Source: an uncultured Lachnospiraceae bacterium (GTDB lineage Bacteria; Bacillota; Clostridia; Lachnospirales; Lachnospiraceae). From it: DNA of 38,559 nt. The position numbers and the translations under genes were made by a program. The notes under the pieces are model-generated. The model was not told the origin of the DNA and ran no database searches. It saw only the letters and a list, made by a program, of their open reading frames with translations. Shown here in pieces: positions 1 to 7,360 of the stretch (position 1 is the stretch's first letter; the number at the start of each line of letters is the position of its first letter). The stretch covers positions 52,010 through 90,568 of the forward strand of contig CAJUHR010000011.1 of NCBI GenBank assembly GCA_910586255.1, read 5' to 3'.

Positions 1-700
1 CCTGGGGGGCCTGGGATCTTCCGGCCACCGATGCCGCCCCGGCCGCTGTGCTCTGGCCCTGGGGGGCCTGGGGTCTTCCGGCCCCGGATGCCGCCCCTGC
101 CGCCAAACCTTGGCTCTGGGGGGCCTGAGGCTTAAGAACACCCGATGCCAAGCCCTGATCGGCTCTGGTCCCCTGACCCGGTCTTGCCGCTCCCGCGCCT
201 GCCTGAGCCCTTCCCTGGGCTCCGACCCGACCCTGATTTTGCTGCTGAGTTCTGGGGCGGGCCGGCCTCTGTTGAGAATTTTGAGGGCGATAAACCGCCG
301 CGATTTTCTTTTTCGGCGCCTCTCCCTGAGTTCCGGCCGGAGATACCTGTTTTGCGCCGGCGGCCTGTACTCCCTCTGCCGGGGTCTGGTTTGCCGTATT
401 TCTGGCCGAAGTCTGGCCTGCTGCTCCGGCCGCCGGGGCCTGGCCTGTCATATTTCTGGCCGCAAGCTGGCCTGCTGTTCCGGCCATCAGGGTCTTTGCT
501 GCCTCAGATGCCATCCTGGCTGTTCCTGCGCCAGCGCCTGTCTGGGCAGTCTTCCCTGCCAGTGTTTTCTTTACCATCTGTATTTGTTCTTCGCTGATAT
601 TGGAAGAATGTGTTTTCACATCCTGATTTTGCCTCTGCAATATATCCAGAACCTCCTTGTTGGTTTTTCCCAATTCTTTTGCAAGCTCGTTAACTCTCAT
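1..700 (-). CDS. infB: Translation initiation factor IF-2, N-terminal part (cut by window edge)
   Basis: IF-2 is the GTPase that places initiator tRNA on the ribosome. Only about the first 233 codons are here; the G domain lies beyond position 1. Reading starts at the ATG at 698-700 with MRVNELAKELGKTNKEVLD, the classic IF-2 N-terminal helix-turn module, after a GGAGGTAGTGGGT ribosome site. The frame is open to the window edge. After about residue 45 it becomes an Ala/Gly/Pro/Gln-rich linker with tandem repeats, as is usual for the variable IF-2 linker. The start overlaps the end of the L7Ae-family gene by 11 bp, and the gene is last in the rimP-nusA-ylxR-ylxQ-infB operon. The identity rests on the N-terminus and operon position, since the diagnostic G motifs are not in view. 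Confidence 0.93.
   Translation of the reverse strand, partial: MRVNELAKELGKTNKEVLDILQRQNQDVKTHSSNISEEQIQMVKKTLAGKTAQTGAGAGTARMASEAAKTLMAGTAGQLAARNMTGQAPAAGAAGQTSARNTANQTPAEGVQAAGAKQVSPAGTQGEAPKKKIAAVYRPQNSQQRPARPRTQQQNQGRVGAQGRAQAGAGAARPGQGTRADQGLASGVLKPQAPQSQGLAAGAASGAGRPQAPQGQSTAAGAASVAGRSQAPQ
3..173 (-). repeat. 57-bp in-frame tandem repeat in the infB linker
   Basis: A 57-bp unit (19 codons) begins at 3, 60 and 117. The first two copies are very similar and the third has diverged. The period is a multiple of three and encodes an Ala/Gly/Gln/Pro-rich 19-residue repeat in the IF-2 linker. More copies may continue beyond the window edge. Confidence 0.8.
381..488 (-). repeat. 54-bp in-frame tandem repeat in the infB linker
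   Basis: Two adjacent 54-bp units (381-434 and 435-488, 18 codons each) are clearly similar; for example TATTTCTGGCCG occurs at 397 and 451. They encode an alanine-rich 18-residue repeat with the recurring pattern AARN. The unit differs in length from the repeat at 3-173, so the linker seems to have grown by separate duplications. Confidence 0.75.
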
Positions 701-1022
701 ACCCACTACCTCCGATTGTATTCATTTGTTTTACGATTGCCCCGGCGAGCCCTTCATCCACAATCGCCAGAGATGCCCTCATCTCCTTGCCCATTGCGTG
801 TCCCAGCTCATCCTTTTTGCCAAAATAACAGATAGGAACTTTATAATAAGTACACATATTGGTGAACATTTTTTTTGTATTATCCGATGCTTCCTCCGAC
901 ACAACCACCAGGCGTGCCTTTCCCGTCTTTACCGCCTTCTCCGTGGAAAATTCTCCACTGACAGCTTTTCCTGCCTTGGTAGCCAAACCGATCAGGTTCA
1001 TGGCTTTCTGTCTGTTATCCAA
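690..1022 (-). CDS. ylxQ: YlxQ, L7Ae-family RNA-binding protein
   Basis: A 110-residue protein of the L7Ae/L30e/Gadd45 family. Members of this fold bind kink-turn RNA; YlxQ itself is a non-essential protein of the nusA-infB operon with no settled role. Seen here: NLIGLATKAGK near the N-terminus and GEFSTEKAVKTGKARLVVVS, the usual L7Ae core, then a CYFGKKDELGHAMGK segment. The start is a TTG at 1020-1022, with GGAG about ten bases upstream. An ATG seven codons later would begin right at the conserved core and has no ribosome site. It overlaps ylxR by 8 bp and infB by 11 bp, which implies translational coupling. Confidence 0.9.
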   Translation of the reverse strand: MDNRQKAMNLIGLATKAGKAVSGEFSTEKAVKTGKARLVVVSEEASDNTKKMFTNMCTYYKVPICYFGKKDELGHAMGKEMRASLAIVDEGLAGAIVKQMNTIGGSGYES

Positions 1023-1284
1023 GATGCTTCATCTCCTTTTCCAGAGCTTCATAAATCTCTTTGGGAATTGCCATCTTGAAAGACCGGTCCAGTCCTTTTC
1101 CCTTTACTGCTTTGTGAAAACACTCCGCAGACGGGCAAAGATAAGCTCCCCGCCCGTTTTTTCTGCCGGTGGCATCCAATGTAAAATTTCCCTCCGGCGT
1201 CTTTAAGATCCGAATCATCTCTCTCTTACTTTTCATCTCACCGCAGCCGATGCATTGTCTTTGTGGAATTTTTTTTGTACTCAC
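1015..1284 (-). CDS. ylxR: YlxR / RnpM family RNA-binding protein (DUF448)
   Basis: An 89-residue protein with the YlxR hallmark IPQRQCIGCGEMKSKREMIRI at residues 6-26 and a later RGAYLCPSAECFHKA motif. The family is known as DUF448; the Bacillus subtilis member has been renamed RnpM for its effect on RNase P. The start is a GTG at 1282-1284 with GAGGAACTG just upstream. It sits between nusA and ylxQ in the standard order and overlaps ylxQ by 8 bp. The four cysteines of the two motifs are typical of clostridial members. Confidence 0.93.
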   Translation of the reverse strand: MSTKKIPQRQCIGCGEMKSKREMIRILKTPEGNFTLDATGRKNGRGAYLCPSAECFHKAVKGKGLDRSFKMAIPKEIYEALEKEMKHLG

Positions 1285-1315
1285 CAGTTCCTCACTCCCT
1301 GTCTGTCATGCCGCT

Positions 1316-2665
1316 TTATTGGCTGTCCTGCTCCTCGTAATCCTCCACGGGGTAGTTTTCGTCTGAATATCCTTCTTCCGGATGTTTCTCCTCAGAGTAG
1401 CCTTCCTCCGAATATCCTTCTTCCAGGTAATTCTCCTGAGAATAATCTTCCTCCAGGTTTTTTCCCTCTGAATAGCCCTCCTCCTGGTACCCATTCTCCA
1501 GATGATCTGCCTCCAAATATCCCTCTTCCGGATACTCCTCTCCGGCCGGCGCAAGATCAAAATCCCTGGGCAAGTCATCATACACGCCTTCCTCCTGGTC
1601 ATCAATGCCCATCTGTTCAAACAGCCCCATCTCTCTGGCCTGGGTCTCACTTTTTATATCGATCTTATAGCCGGTAAGGCGGGCTGCCAGACGGGCATTT
1701 TGTCCTTCCTTTCCAATAGCCAGAGACAGCTGATAATCTGGCACGATCACCTGTGCCTCCCGCAGCTCCTCATCTGCCACCACGCAGATAACCTTGGCCG
1801 GGCTTAAGGCATTTTCAATCAGAAAGGCCGCATTCTCATCCCAGGTAATAATGTCAATCTTCTCGCCTCTCAGCTCATGCACAATAGAATTGACTCTGGC
1901 TCCGTTGATGCCCACGCAGGCTCCCACGGGATCCACGTTGGGATCATTGGACCACACGGCGATCTTTGTTCTGGAACCTGCTTCTCTGGCAATAGCCTTG
2001 ATTTCCACCGTACCGTCCCTGACCTCGGTCACCTCCGCCTCAAACAGGCGCTTCACCAGGTCCGGATGGGTGCGGGAAACGGAAATCCTCGGTCCCTTGG
2101 GCGTATCCTTAACCTCCAGAACAAATACCTTGATCCGCTCCGTCTGCTTAAAGACCTCCCCCTTCACCTGCTCCGCCTCGCTTAGCATGGCGTCCACACG
2201 TCCCAGATTGATGCTGATGTTTCTTCCCAAGTTCCGCTGCACAATGCCGGTGACCACATCCTTTTCCTTCTGATACCATTCGTTAAACTGCATGCTCCGC
2301 TCTTCCTCACGGATCTTCTGCAGGATCACATTCTTGGCATTCTGAGTGGCAATCCGTCCAAAGGATTTGGACTCAATGGGAAAGTGCACCACATCTCCGA
2401 TCTCGTATTTGGGGTCCTTCATTCTGGCTTCCGCAAGGCTTACCTGAAGCACCGGATCCTCCACCTCCTCCACAACCTCCTTATCCGCAAATACGGCAAA
2501 ATCTCCAGTTTGTGGATTGATGTTGACCCTCACATTGTCCGCCTTACCAAAATGATTTTTGCAGGCAGTAATCAGAGAATTCTCTATCGCCTCCAGCAGA
2601 GTCGCCTTGCTGATATTTTTCTCCTTTTCCAGCAGTTCCAGCGCCTCGATCAGTTCTTTGTTCAT
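1316..2665 (-). CDS. nusA: Transcription termination/antitermination factor NusA with an acidic repeat tail
   Basis: NusA binds RNA polymerase and modulates pausing, termination and antitermination. The 449 residues show the NusA N-terminal domain (1-125), an S1 domain (about 130-200) and the KH domains (about 200-350, with VDPVGACVGINGARV and LSLAIGKEGQNARLAARL). Residues from about 360 on are not part of the Firmicute core: a very acidic, tyrosine-rich tail in which 13 five-residue units keep Tyr (sometimes His or Asn) at position five. The ATG at 2663-2665 has an ideal AGGAGG. rimP is 30 bp upstream and ylxR 31 bp downstream, in one operon. Confidence 0.97.
   Translation of the reverse strand: MNKELIEALELLEKEKNISKATLLEAIENSLITACKNHFGKADNVRVNINPQTGDFAVFADKEVVEEVEDPVLQVSLAEARMKDPKYEIGDVVHFPIESKSFGRIATQNAKNVILQKIREEERSMQFNEWYQKEKDVVTGIVQRNLGRNISINLGRVDAMLSEAEQVKGEVFKQTERIKVFVLEVKDTPKGPRISVSRTHPDLVKRLFEAEVTEVRDGTVEIKAIAREAGSRTKIAVWSNDPNVDPVGACVGINGARVNSIVHELRGEKIDIITWDENAAFLIENALSPAKVICVVADEELREAQVIVPDYQLSLAIGKEGQNARLAARLTGYKIDIKSETQAREMGLFEQMGIDDQEEGVYDDLPRDFDLAPAGEEYPEEGYLEADHLENGYQEEGYSEGKNLEEDYSQENYLEEGYSEEGYSEEKHPEEGYSDENYPVEDYEEQDSQ
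1337..1531 (-). repeat. 15-bp-period repeat encoding the NusA tail (13 pentads)
   Basis: NusA residues 379-443 fall into 13 consecutive five-residue units of the general form x-E-E-G-Y. Tyr, or His/Asn in three units, always occupies position five. The DNA shows the same 15-bp period with recurring CCTCCTC and TCTGAATA blocks. Strict register over 65 residues points to expansion by in-frame duplication and to selection for the aromatic spacing. Confidence 0.85.
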
Positions 2666-2695
2666 GGTTTTTTCCTCCTAAGACCCTTTCCTTTT

Positions 2696-3163
2696 CTAAA
2701 AGTCAAATGCCAGCCGGATCAATGCAATCTCCGAGCGGGTAAATACTTCCTCCCCGCCGTCCTCTGTCTCAATCGTCACCGTCTCTTTGTCATAGCCCTT
2801 TAAGACACCGGCAAATTCTTTCTGCTTACCTCTCGGTTTGTACAACCGGATCTCCACTTCCTCACCAAGGCTTCTCTCAAAATCCTTATCCTTTTTTAAA
2901 GGTCTTCCAAGTCCCGGTGAGCTGACCTCCAGCGTGTAGCTGTCTGCAATAAAATCCTCCTCATCCAGCCAGTCGCTAAGCGTCCGGCTGATCACCTCAC
3001 AGTCATCTACGGTTATACCGCCTTCCTTATCTATATAGGCCCGCAGATACCAGTTTCCTGCCTCCTTCACATACTCCACATCCACCAGCTCAAACTGGTG
3101 CTTTTCCAAAAGCGGCAGCAAAAATTTCTCTGTCCTGGATTCATATTCCTCTCTTCTGGCCAT
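2696..3163 (-). CDS. rimP: Ribosome maturation factor RimP
   Basis: RimP is needed for maturation of the 30S subunit. The 155 residues include the signature ADSYTLEVSSPGLGRPLKK (about 80-98) and the N-terminal FELVDVEYVKEAGNWYLRAYID. I place the start at the ATG at 3161-3163 because GAGGTGATGAT lies directly upstream and the following MARREEYESRTEKFL matches the usual RimP beginning; a longer in-frame extension to 3235 would run through the leader hairpin. It is the first gene of the nusA-infB operon, 92 bp downstream of a sigma-A type promoter. Confidence 0.95.
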   Translation of the reverse strand: MARREEYESRTEKFLLPLLEKHQFELVDVEYVKEAGNWYLRAYIDKEGGITVDDCEVISRTLSDWLDEEDFIADSYTLEVSSPGLGRPLKKDKDFERSLGEEVEIRLYKPRGKQKEFAGVLKGYDKETVTIETEDGGEEVFTRSEIALIRLAFDF

Positions 3164-3201
3164 ATCATCACCTCGCTTTATCTGTCCCCATCCAAAAAGT
3201 A

Positions 3202-3223
3202 AGAGTGGACGCAAGCCCACTCT
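3202..3223 (-). promoter_or_regulatory. Leader hairpin before rimP
   Basis: In the transcript, AGAGTGG (coordinates 3217-3223) pairs with CCACTCT (3202-3208) around an 8-base loop, followed by UACUUUUUGG. It lies between the promoter at 3255-3283 and the rimP ribosome site. The seven-pair stem and following U run suggest an intrinsic attenuator in the leader. Because NusA itself acts on such structures, autoregulation is plausible but not shown. Confidence 0.6.
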
Positions 3224-3254
3224 ACCATTCGTCATTTATCATGTTATCGTATGC

Positions 3255-3283
3255 ATTATAGCACCAGGAAATGCCAATTGCAA
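3255..3283 (-). promoter_or_regulatory. Sigma-A promoter of the rimP-nusA-infB operon
   Basis: On the minus strand: -35 TTGCAA (3278-3283), 17-bp spacer, -10 TATAAT (3255-3260). It is correctly placed for a leader of roughly 90 nt ahead of rimP and is divergent from the GntR promoter about 100 bp away. Confidence 0.8.
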
Positions 3284-3378
3284 GGGATTTCTCACAGTTT
3301 TTCCGTTTTCTGTTCAAATAATGGGGATTTTCTCTTGTCCTCTTGTAAGACAAGATATATAAATGAAAAATTTCCCCT

Positions 3379-3407
3379 TTGACATCATCATTCTTTTGTA
3401 TTATAAT
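3379..3407 (+). promoter_or_regulatory. Consensus sigma-A promoter of the GntR gene
   Basis: TTGACA (3379-3384), 17-bp spacer, TATAAT (3402-3407): a perfect consensus pair, about 40 bp before the GntR start codon. Both boxes match at all six positions, so this should be a strong promoter unless repressed. Confidence 0.85.
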
Positions 3408-3447
3408 CCTTATTGTATGACAACACACTAACAGACAGGAGAAACAA

Positions 3448-4161
3448 ATGATGCCTAACTCTGGAAATCCTCTTCAGGATCTTTTAAATATCCGTCCTCA
3501 AAAAAATATGTCTGACATGATATATGAAAAAATCAGTCAGCTTATTCAAAATGGCTCTCTTCCGGAGGGCTACACCTTTCCCAATGAGACTATTCTCTGT
3601 GAACAGCTGTCTATTGGGAGAAGCACCATCCGGGAAGCCTACAAGGCATTGGAATTCTCCGGTTATGTCACCCGAACCAAACGGGGAACCGTAGTCAACA
3701 GCTATGCCGTCATTCTGGAATCCACTCCCCTAAAGGCTGTCATTCGCGGAGCCAGCCGCCAGGATTTTCTGGAATTCCGTCTGATGCTGGAGGGACAGAC
3801 GGCTGCCCTTGCCGCAGAGCGGGCCACCTCTGAGGAGGCTGACAAACTTCAGCAGCTTCAGGAAAAATTGGTTCTTGCCCGGCAAAACACGGATTATGAT
3901 GAGATTGCCGCCCTGGACCGAAGCTTCCACGAGTCCATAGCCAATTACAGTCACAATCCTCTGATGATTACCTCCATGGCCGCCATTGCTGAGGCCTGTG
4001 AAAATGAAACCAGAGAATCCTTCTCCAGGCTTTCCATTCTCTCAGAAACTCTGGATCAGATGGTTTATTTACACCAGGCGATTATTGATTCCATCCGAAA
4101 CCAAAGCCCGGGAGAAGCCATGACCCATATGCTCAATCATGTTGCCGGCGTCACCTGTTAA
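3448..4161 (+). CDS. FadR-type GntR transcriptional regulator
   Basis: A 237-residue regulator. Residues about 18-85 form the GntR winged helix (MSDMIYEKISQLIQ, then LCEQLSIGRSTIREAYKALE as the recognition region, and the wing RTKRGTVV). Residues about 100-225 form an all-helical FCD effector domain with the expected metal or ligand residues (LDRSFHESIA, HQAIIDSI). The ATG at 3448 has AGGAG six bases upstream; a second ATG follows immediately. It is the only intact plus-strand gene, divergent from rimP and convergent with the next gene. No catabolic operon is adjacent, so its target and ligand cannot be read from context; autoregulation at its own strong promoter is likely. Confidence 0.9.
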   Translation: MMPNSGNPLQDLLNIRPQKNMSDMIYEKISQLIQNGSLPEGYTFPNETILCEQLSIGRSTIREAYKALEFSGYVTRTKRGTVVNSYAVILESTPLKAVIRGASRQDFLEFRLMLEGQTAALAAERATSEEADKLQQLQEKLVLARQNTDYDEIAALDRSFHESIANYSHNPLMITSMAAIAEACENETRESFSRLSILSETLDQMVYLHQAIIDSIRNQSPGEAMTHMLNHVAGVTC

Positions 4162-4260
4162 TCCCAATCGAGCAGGGAAGGTTTCTCCATCTATTCGCCG
4201 TACAGCCCGTGCGCCACTTTAGTGGCATACTTCCTCTGCACAGGCCTGTCCATAAAAAGA

Positions 4261-4294
4261 GATGACCGCTCAAACAAAGCCGTCACCTTTTTTT
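4261..4294. terminator. Bidirectional intrinsic terminator
   Basis: GATGAC (4261-4266) pairs with GTCACC (4282-4287, one G-U pair); a T run follows on the plus strand (4288-4294) and AAAAAGA precedes it, giving a T run on the minus strand. It lies between the convergent GntR and small membrane protein genes and can serve both. The stem is short. Confidence 0.6.
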
Positions 4295-4353
4295 GTTTCA
4301 CTTGTTTTTCCCGGGCATGGCACATAACCCAGTAAATATTCCCCCTTAAACAG

Positions 4354-4767
4354 TCATTTTGTGGCCTCCGTACTCTCAGTATAGCCATCAATCAGCTTGA
4401 CCGCACCACATATACAAGGATAATGACTGTCAAATTCCTCTTTCGTGGCCACCCGGAACTTATAATATTTCTCTTTTCTTATCTGTTTATACACGTCTGC
4501 CGGATTAAACCGCTCGCCAATGGCTTCCTGGTTAATCTCAAATATGCTTTCCTTCCCGTCCGCCTCCTGACAATAAAGCAGATAAAGCTCCTGTCCGTTT
4601 TCCTCGGTAATCTCCTTTTCCACAACCTGCACCTCTATGGATTCCCGGTCATACCGGGTGATCTTCCATCCCGGCTCAAACATCAGAACTGCAAGAATGA
4701 TGATCACCGCCACACCCAGAACGATGTATCTCACCGCATCCATATCCATTTTCTGTTCCCGGTTCAT
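4354..4767 (-). CDS. Small membrane-anchored protein, unknown function
   Basis: A 137-residue protein that I do not recognise. Residues about 12-28 (RYIVLGVAVIIILAVLMF) form one membrane segment, and the rest is a soluble, charged domain with ESIEVQVVEKEITEENG, a YLLYCQEADG strand and a C-terminal SHYPCICGAVKLIDGY. The three cysteines may matter structurally. I chose the ATG at 4765-4767, which has GGGAGGAGAAGAT upstream; the upstream extension lacks a site and has no membrane character. It follows hflX by 68 bp and ends before a shared terminator, so it is probably the last gene of the scpA-hflX run. A weakly conserved clostridial protein is likely. Confidence 0.75.
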   Translation of the reverse strand: MNREQKMDMDAVRYIVLGVAVIIILAVLMFEPGWKITRYDRESIEVQVVEKEITEENGQELYLLYCQEADGKESIFEINQEAIGERFNPADVYKQIRKEKYYKFRVATKEEFDSHYPCICGAVKLIDGYTESTEATK

Positions 4768-4835
4768 ATCTTCTCCTCCCAAACCCGCTTTGTAACAGAT
4801 CCCCGCTTCCAGGGGCACATCAAAAATCTGACTAC

Positions 4836-6080
4836 TCAGAAAAGCCCGCCATACAATTCAGCAGGCACATAAGCCCTGACCAGAATCCCATCCTCCTGGT
4901 ACTCCTCCGAAATGAGCTCTCCATATTTGCGAATCTGCTGGAGCTTTCCGGCCTCCTGATAGGAAAATACCCGTTCCAGGTATATATTGCGGTTTCTCAA
5001 AAGCATCTCCAGAGTTTTCAAAAGCTCATCAATTCCCTGCCCGGTCTTTGCAGAAATCCGCAACTGATGGTCTGAGTGAAAATCTCTGGGCAGCTGGTCC
5101 TGGGTCTTCTGATCGATTTTGTTAAACAGAGTCACCAGAATCTTATCCCCCACCTCCAGCTCCCGCAGGGTTTCATACACCACATGCATCTGCACATCCA
5201 TCTGAGGATTAGAACAATCCACCACATGCAGAATTATATCACTGTATTTTGCCTCCTCCAAGGTGCTCTTAAAGGCCTCCACCAGATGATGAGGAAGCTT
5301 GCGGATAAAGCCCACTGTGTCCGTCAGAAGCATCCTCTGACCACTTTCCAGTTCCAGGCTCCTTGTGGTCGGATCCAGAGTGGCAAACAGTTTATCCTCC
5401 GCTAAAATTCCAGCATTGGTAAGGCGGTTTAACAAAGTAGATTTTCCCGCATTGGTGTAGCCTACAATGGCAGCCACCGGCGTATGAGCCCGCTCTCTCT
5501 GCTTTCTCTGAATCTCCCGGTGGCGTTTCACCTCCTCAAGCTCTGCCTTTAACTGTCCAATCCTCTCATGGACCAGGCGCCGGTCCATCTCAAGCTTTTT
5601 CTCCCCCGGACCTCTTGTTCCTATCCCGCCTCCTAAGCGGGATAAGGAATTGCGGAGTCCCACGAGACGGGCTGCCCGGTATTTCAGCTGGGCCAGCTCC
5701 ACCTGGATCTTTCCCTCGCTGGTATTGGCACGAGCCGCAAATATATCAAGAATTACCATGGTCCGGTCCATCACCTTTGTATCCAGGATATTCTCCAGAT
5801 TGCGCAGCTGAGCCGGGGAAAGCTCGTCATCACACACCACCCCTGTGGCATTGAGCTCCCAGATTCGTTCCTTCACCTGGTCAAGCTTTCCCTTTCCCAG
5901 ATATGTGCCGGGATGAACACTCTCCCTGTTCTGGATGATCTTATCTACCGTAACAGCGCCGGCCGTATCCACCAACTCTTCCAACTCATCCAGAGAGGCC
6001 ATAGCGTCTTTCTCCTGGCTGCCAACGGCTATGAGAATCACCCTCTCTTCCACTTCTCCTGTTTCTATTAATTCCGCCAT
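4836..6080 (-). CDS. hflX: GTPase HflX
   Basis: HflX is a ribosome-associated GTPase that can split stalled or stressed 70S ribosomes. The 414 residues show the N-terminal HflX domain (about 15-120), the glycine-rich linker GGGIGTRGPGEKKLE (150-165), G1 GYTNAGKST (207-215), G3 DTVGFIRKLPHHLVEAF (from 254) and G4 NKID (320-323). Length is normal. It starts at the ATG at 6078-6080 after TAGGAGCAGG, only 8 bp downstream of the TPR gene, so the two are cotranscribed. Confidence 0.97.
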   Translation of the reverse strand: MAELIETGEVEERVILIAVGSQEKDAMASLDELEELVDTAGAVTVDKIIQNRESVHPGTYLGKGKLDQVKERIWELNATGVVCDDELSPAQLRNLENILDTKVMDRTMVILDIFAARANTSEGKIQVELAQLKYRAARLVGLRNSLSRLGGGIGTRGPGEKKLEMDRRLVHERIGQLKAELEEVKRHREIQRKQRERAHTPVAAIVGYTNAGKSTLLNRLTNAGILAEDKLFATLDPTTRSLELESGQRMLLTDTVGFIRKLPHHLVEAFKSTLEEAKYSDIILHVVDCSNPQMDVQMHVVYETLRELEVGDKILVTLFNKIDQKTQDQLPRDFHSDHQLRISAKTGQGIDELLKTLEMLLRNRNIYLERVFSYQEAGKLQQIRKYGELISEEYQEDGILVRAYVPAELYGGLF

Positions 6081-6088
6081 TCCTGCTC

Positions 6089-7351
6089 CTATCCTACAGC
6101 CTGGACGCGGGTTGTCTCTTCCGGACTGCCTTCCTCCCCGGCATTCTCTCCGTTGCCAGAGCTGCCCGCTTGACCGGTGCTTCCTGCCCCGCTTCCGCTT
6201 CCTCCATTATCGGTGCTTCCTGCCCCGCTTCCGCTCTCACCATTGCTGGTACCTTCTGCCCCGCTTCCGCTCTCACCATTGCCGGTACCTTCTGCCCCGT
6301 CAACGCCTGTGCCATCGCCGGCGCCCTCTGCTCCGTTGGTACCTTCTCCTGCTCCTTCCGTTCCCGCATCTGTATCACTGCCCTGACGGCTTCTCAAAAA
6401 CACCAGCTCCCGCTCCACATTTTCATCGGTCCCGTATCTGGCCGCATAGGCCTCAAATAATTCCAGCGCCCGGGCAAATTCCCCCTTATTCTCCCACACA
6501 ACCGCTTCGTTAAAGGCCAGATCCTGGCCGGCATCCCCTGCCGCCTTTCCCTTTTCAATCAGCTCTAAAGCCTCATCATATTCTCCTGCGCGGATCTTCT
6601 CCACAGCCTTTAAATTGTATATATAGCCGTCAATCACGCCAAGAGCCAGCGCCCCGTCATAGTCTCCCTTCTGTACCATACACTGGGCCGCGCCCTTTTT
6701 ATAGTCGCTGTTATTCTCGTCTGATCCCATCAAAAGCTCATAGGTGTTTAAAGCCGCATCAAAAGATTTCAGACGATACTCTGCATCGGCCCGGTACAAA
6801 AGCACATTGGTCTCAAACTCGCCGATGTCTCCCTTTGACCACTCAAGTGCCTCGTCCAGCCGTTTGATCGCCTCCTCATAACTTCCTCCGTCCAAAAGCT
6901 CAATGCCCTCTCTCAGAAGCTCCTGTCTCTTTTTCTCCCTTTCATGGCGCATAAATCCATACACAGCACCGCCGATCAGACACAGAACCACCAAAACAAA
7001 AGTCACGAGAAGAAGCTTTCTCTGCCTGCGGCGTCTTTTCTTCCGTTCTCTGGCCCTGACTCTGGCCCGCTCATCCTCCATAATCCGGTTCCGGGAGCTT
7101 GTGATATTTCCATAGGAAGCTCCCGAACGGCCGCCCCTTAAGCGCTGACTGCCATTCTGTCTTGCCGGACTCCCCTTCCCATTCCTTCCACGAGTCTGAC
7201 CGGCTCCTGCCGTCCCGCTCTGGCGGTGCCCTCCGGACGATCTTCCGGCGCTTGAGGAAGCTCTTGCCTGTCCCTGGCTGCGGCCTCCCTGCGAGGACCG
7301 GTTGGGATTATTTCTGATATTTCTCTCTCCATATCTTCCGTAATCGCTCAC
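6089..7351 (-). CDS. TPR-repeat membrane protein with disordered ends
   Basis: A 420-residue protein. Residues 1-112 are basic and low-complexity (Arg/Gly/Ser/Gln), ending in a cluster of about fifteen Arg/Lys. Residues about 113-134 (LLLVTFVLVVLCLIGGAVYGFM) form one membrane segment, so the N-terminus should be cytoplasmic. Residues about 140-315 contain TPR-like helix pairs (LLDGGSYEEAIKRLDEALEW, YDEALELIEKG, FARALELFEAYAARYG). The last about 100 residues are Gly/Ser/Glu/Thr-rich with a 12-residue repeat. TPR domains bind proteins, so a cell-envelope scaffold is a fair guess; no specific function is recognised. The start is a GTG at 7349-7351 with a weak GGATAAAT site, 9 bp after dut; hflX follows 8 bp later. 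Confidence 0.8.
   Translation of the reverse strand: MSDYGRYGERNIRNNPNRSSQGGRSQGQARASSSAGRSSGGHRQSGTAGAGQTRGRNGKGSPARQNGSQRLRGGRSGASYGNITSSRNRIMEDERARVRARERKKRRRRQRKLLLVTFVLVVLCLIGGAVYGFMRHEREKKRQELLREGIELLDGGSYEEAIKRLDEALEWSKGDIGEFETNVLLYRADAEYRLKSFDAALNTYELLMGSDENNSDYKKGAAQCMVQKGDYDGALALGVIDGYIYNLKAVEKIRAGEYDEALELIEKGKAAGDAGQDLAFNEAVVWENKGEFARALELFEAYAARYGTDENVERELVFLRSRQGSDTDAGTEGAGEGTNGAEGAGDGTGVDGAEGTGNGESGSGAEGTSNGESGSGAGSTDNGGSGSGAGSTGQAGSSGNGENAGEEGSPEETTRVQAVG
6182..6289 (-). repeat. 36-bp in-frame tandem repeat in the TPR protein tail
   Basis: Three 36-bp units encode residues 355-390 as 12-residue repeats of the form GTxNGESGSGAE; part of a fourth follows. The DNA phrase ACCATTG recurs 36 bp apart near 6239 and 6275. 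The period keeps the frame. Confidence 0.75.
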
Positions 7352-7360
7352 ATTTATCCA

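Noticed and set aside
110..835. Long plus-strand open frames over the infB linker
   Set aside because: They are opposite strand shadows of a GC-rich repetitive coding region, with Ser/Arg/Leu/Cys-heavy composition, no ribosome site and no family match.
3222..3428. Minus-strand 68-codon frame before rimP
   Set aside because: It covers the rimP promoter and the divergent GntR promoter and lacks a ribosome site.
4191..4391. Minus-strand 66-codon frame near the shared terminator
   Set aside because: It runs through the terminator hairpin and overlaps the end of the membrane protein gene; no ribosome site.
6182..6289. Could the regular 36-bp repeats be a CRISPR array?
   Set aside because: There are no unique spacers; the units are directly adjacent, keep frame and encode a low-complexity tail. 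The same reasoning applies to 3-173 and 38414-38559.
6170..6460. Plus-strand repetitive frames over the TPR protein tail
   Set aside because: Mirror of the 36-bp coding repeat; no ribosome site, and the minus-strand frame continues a clear TPR protein.
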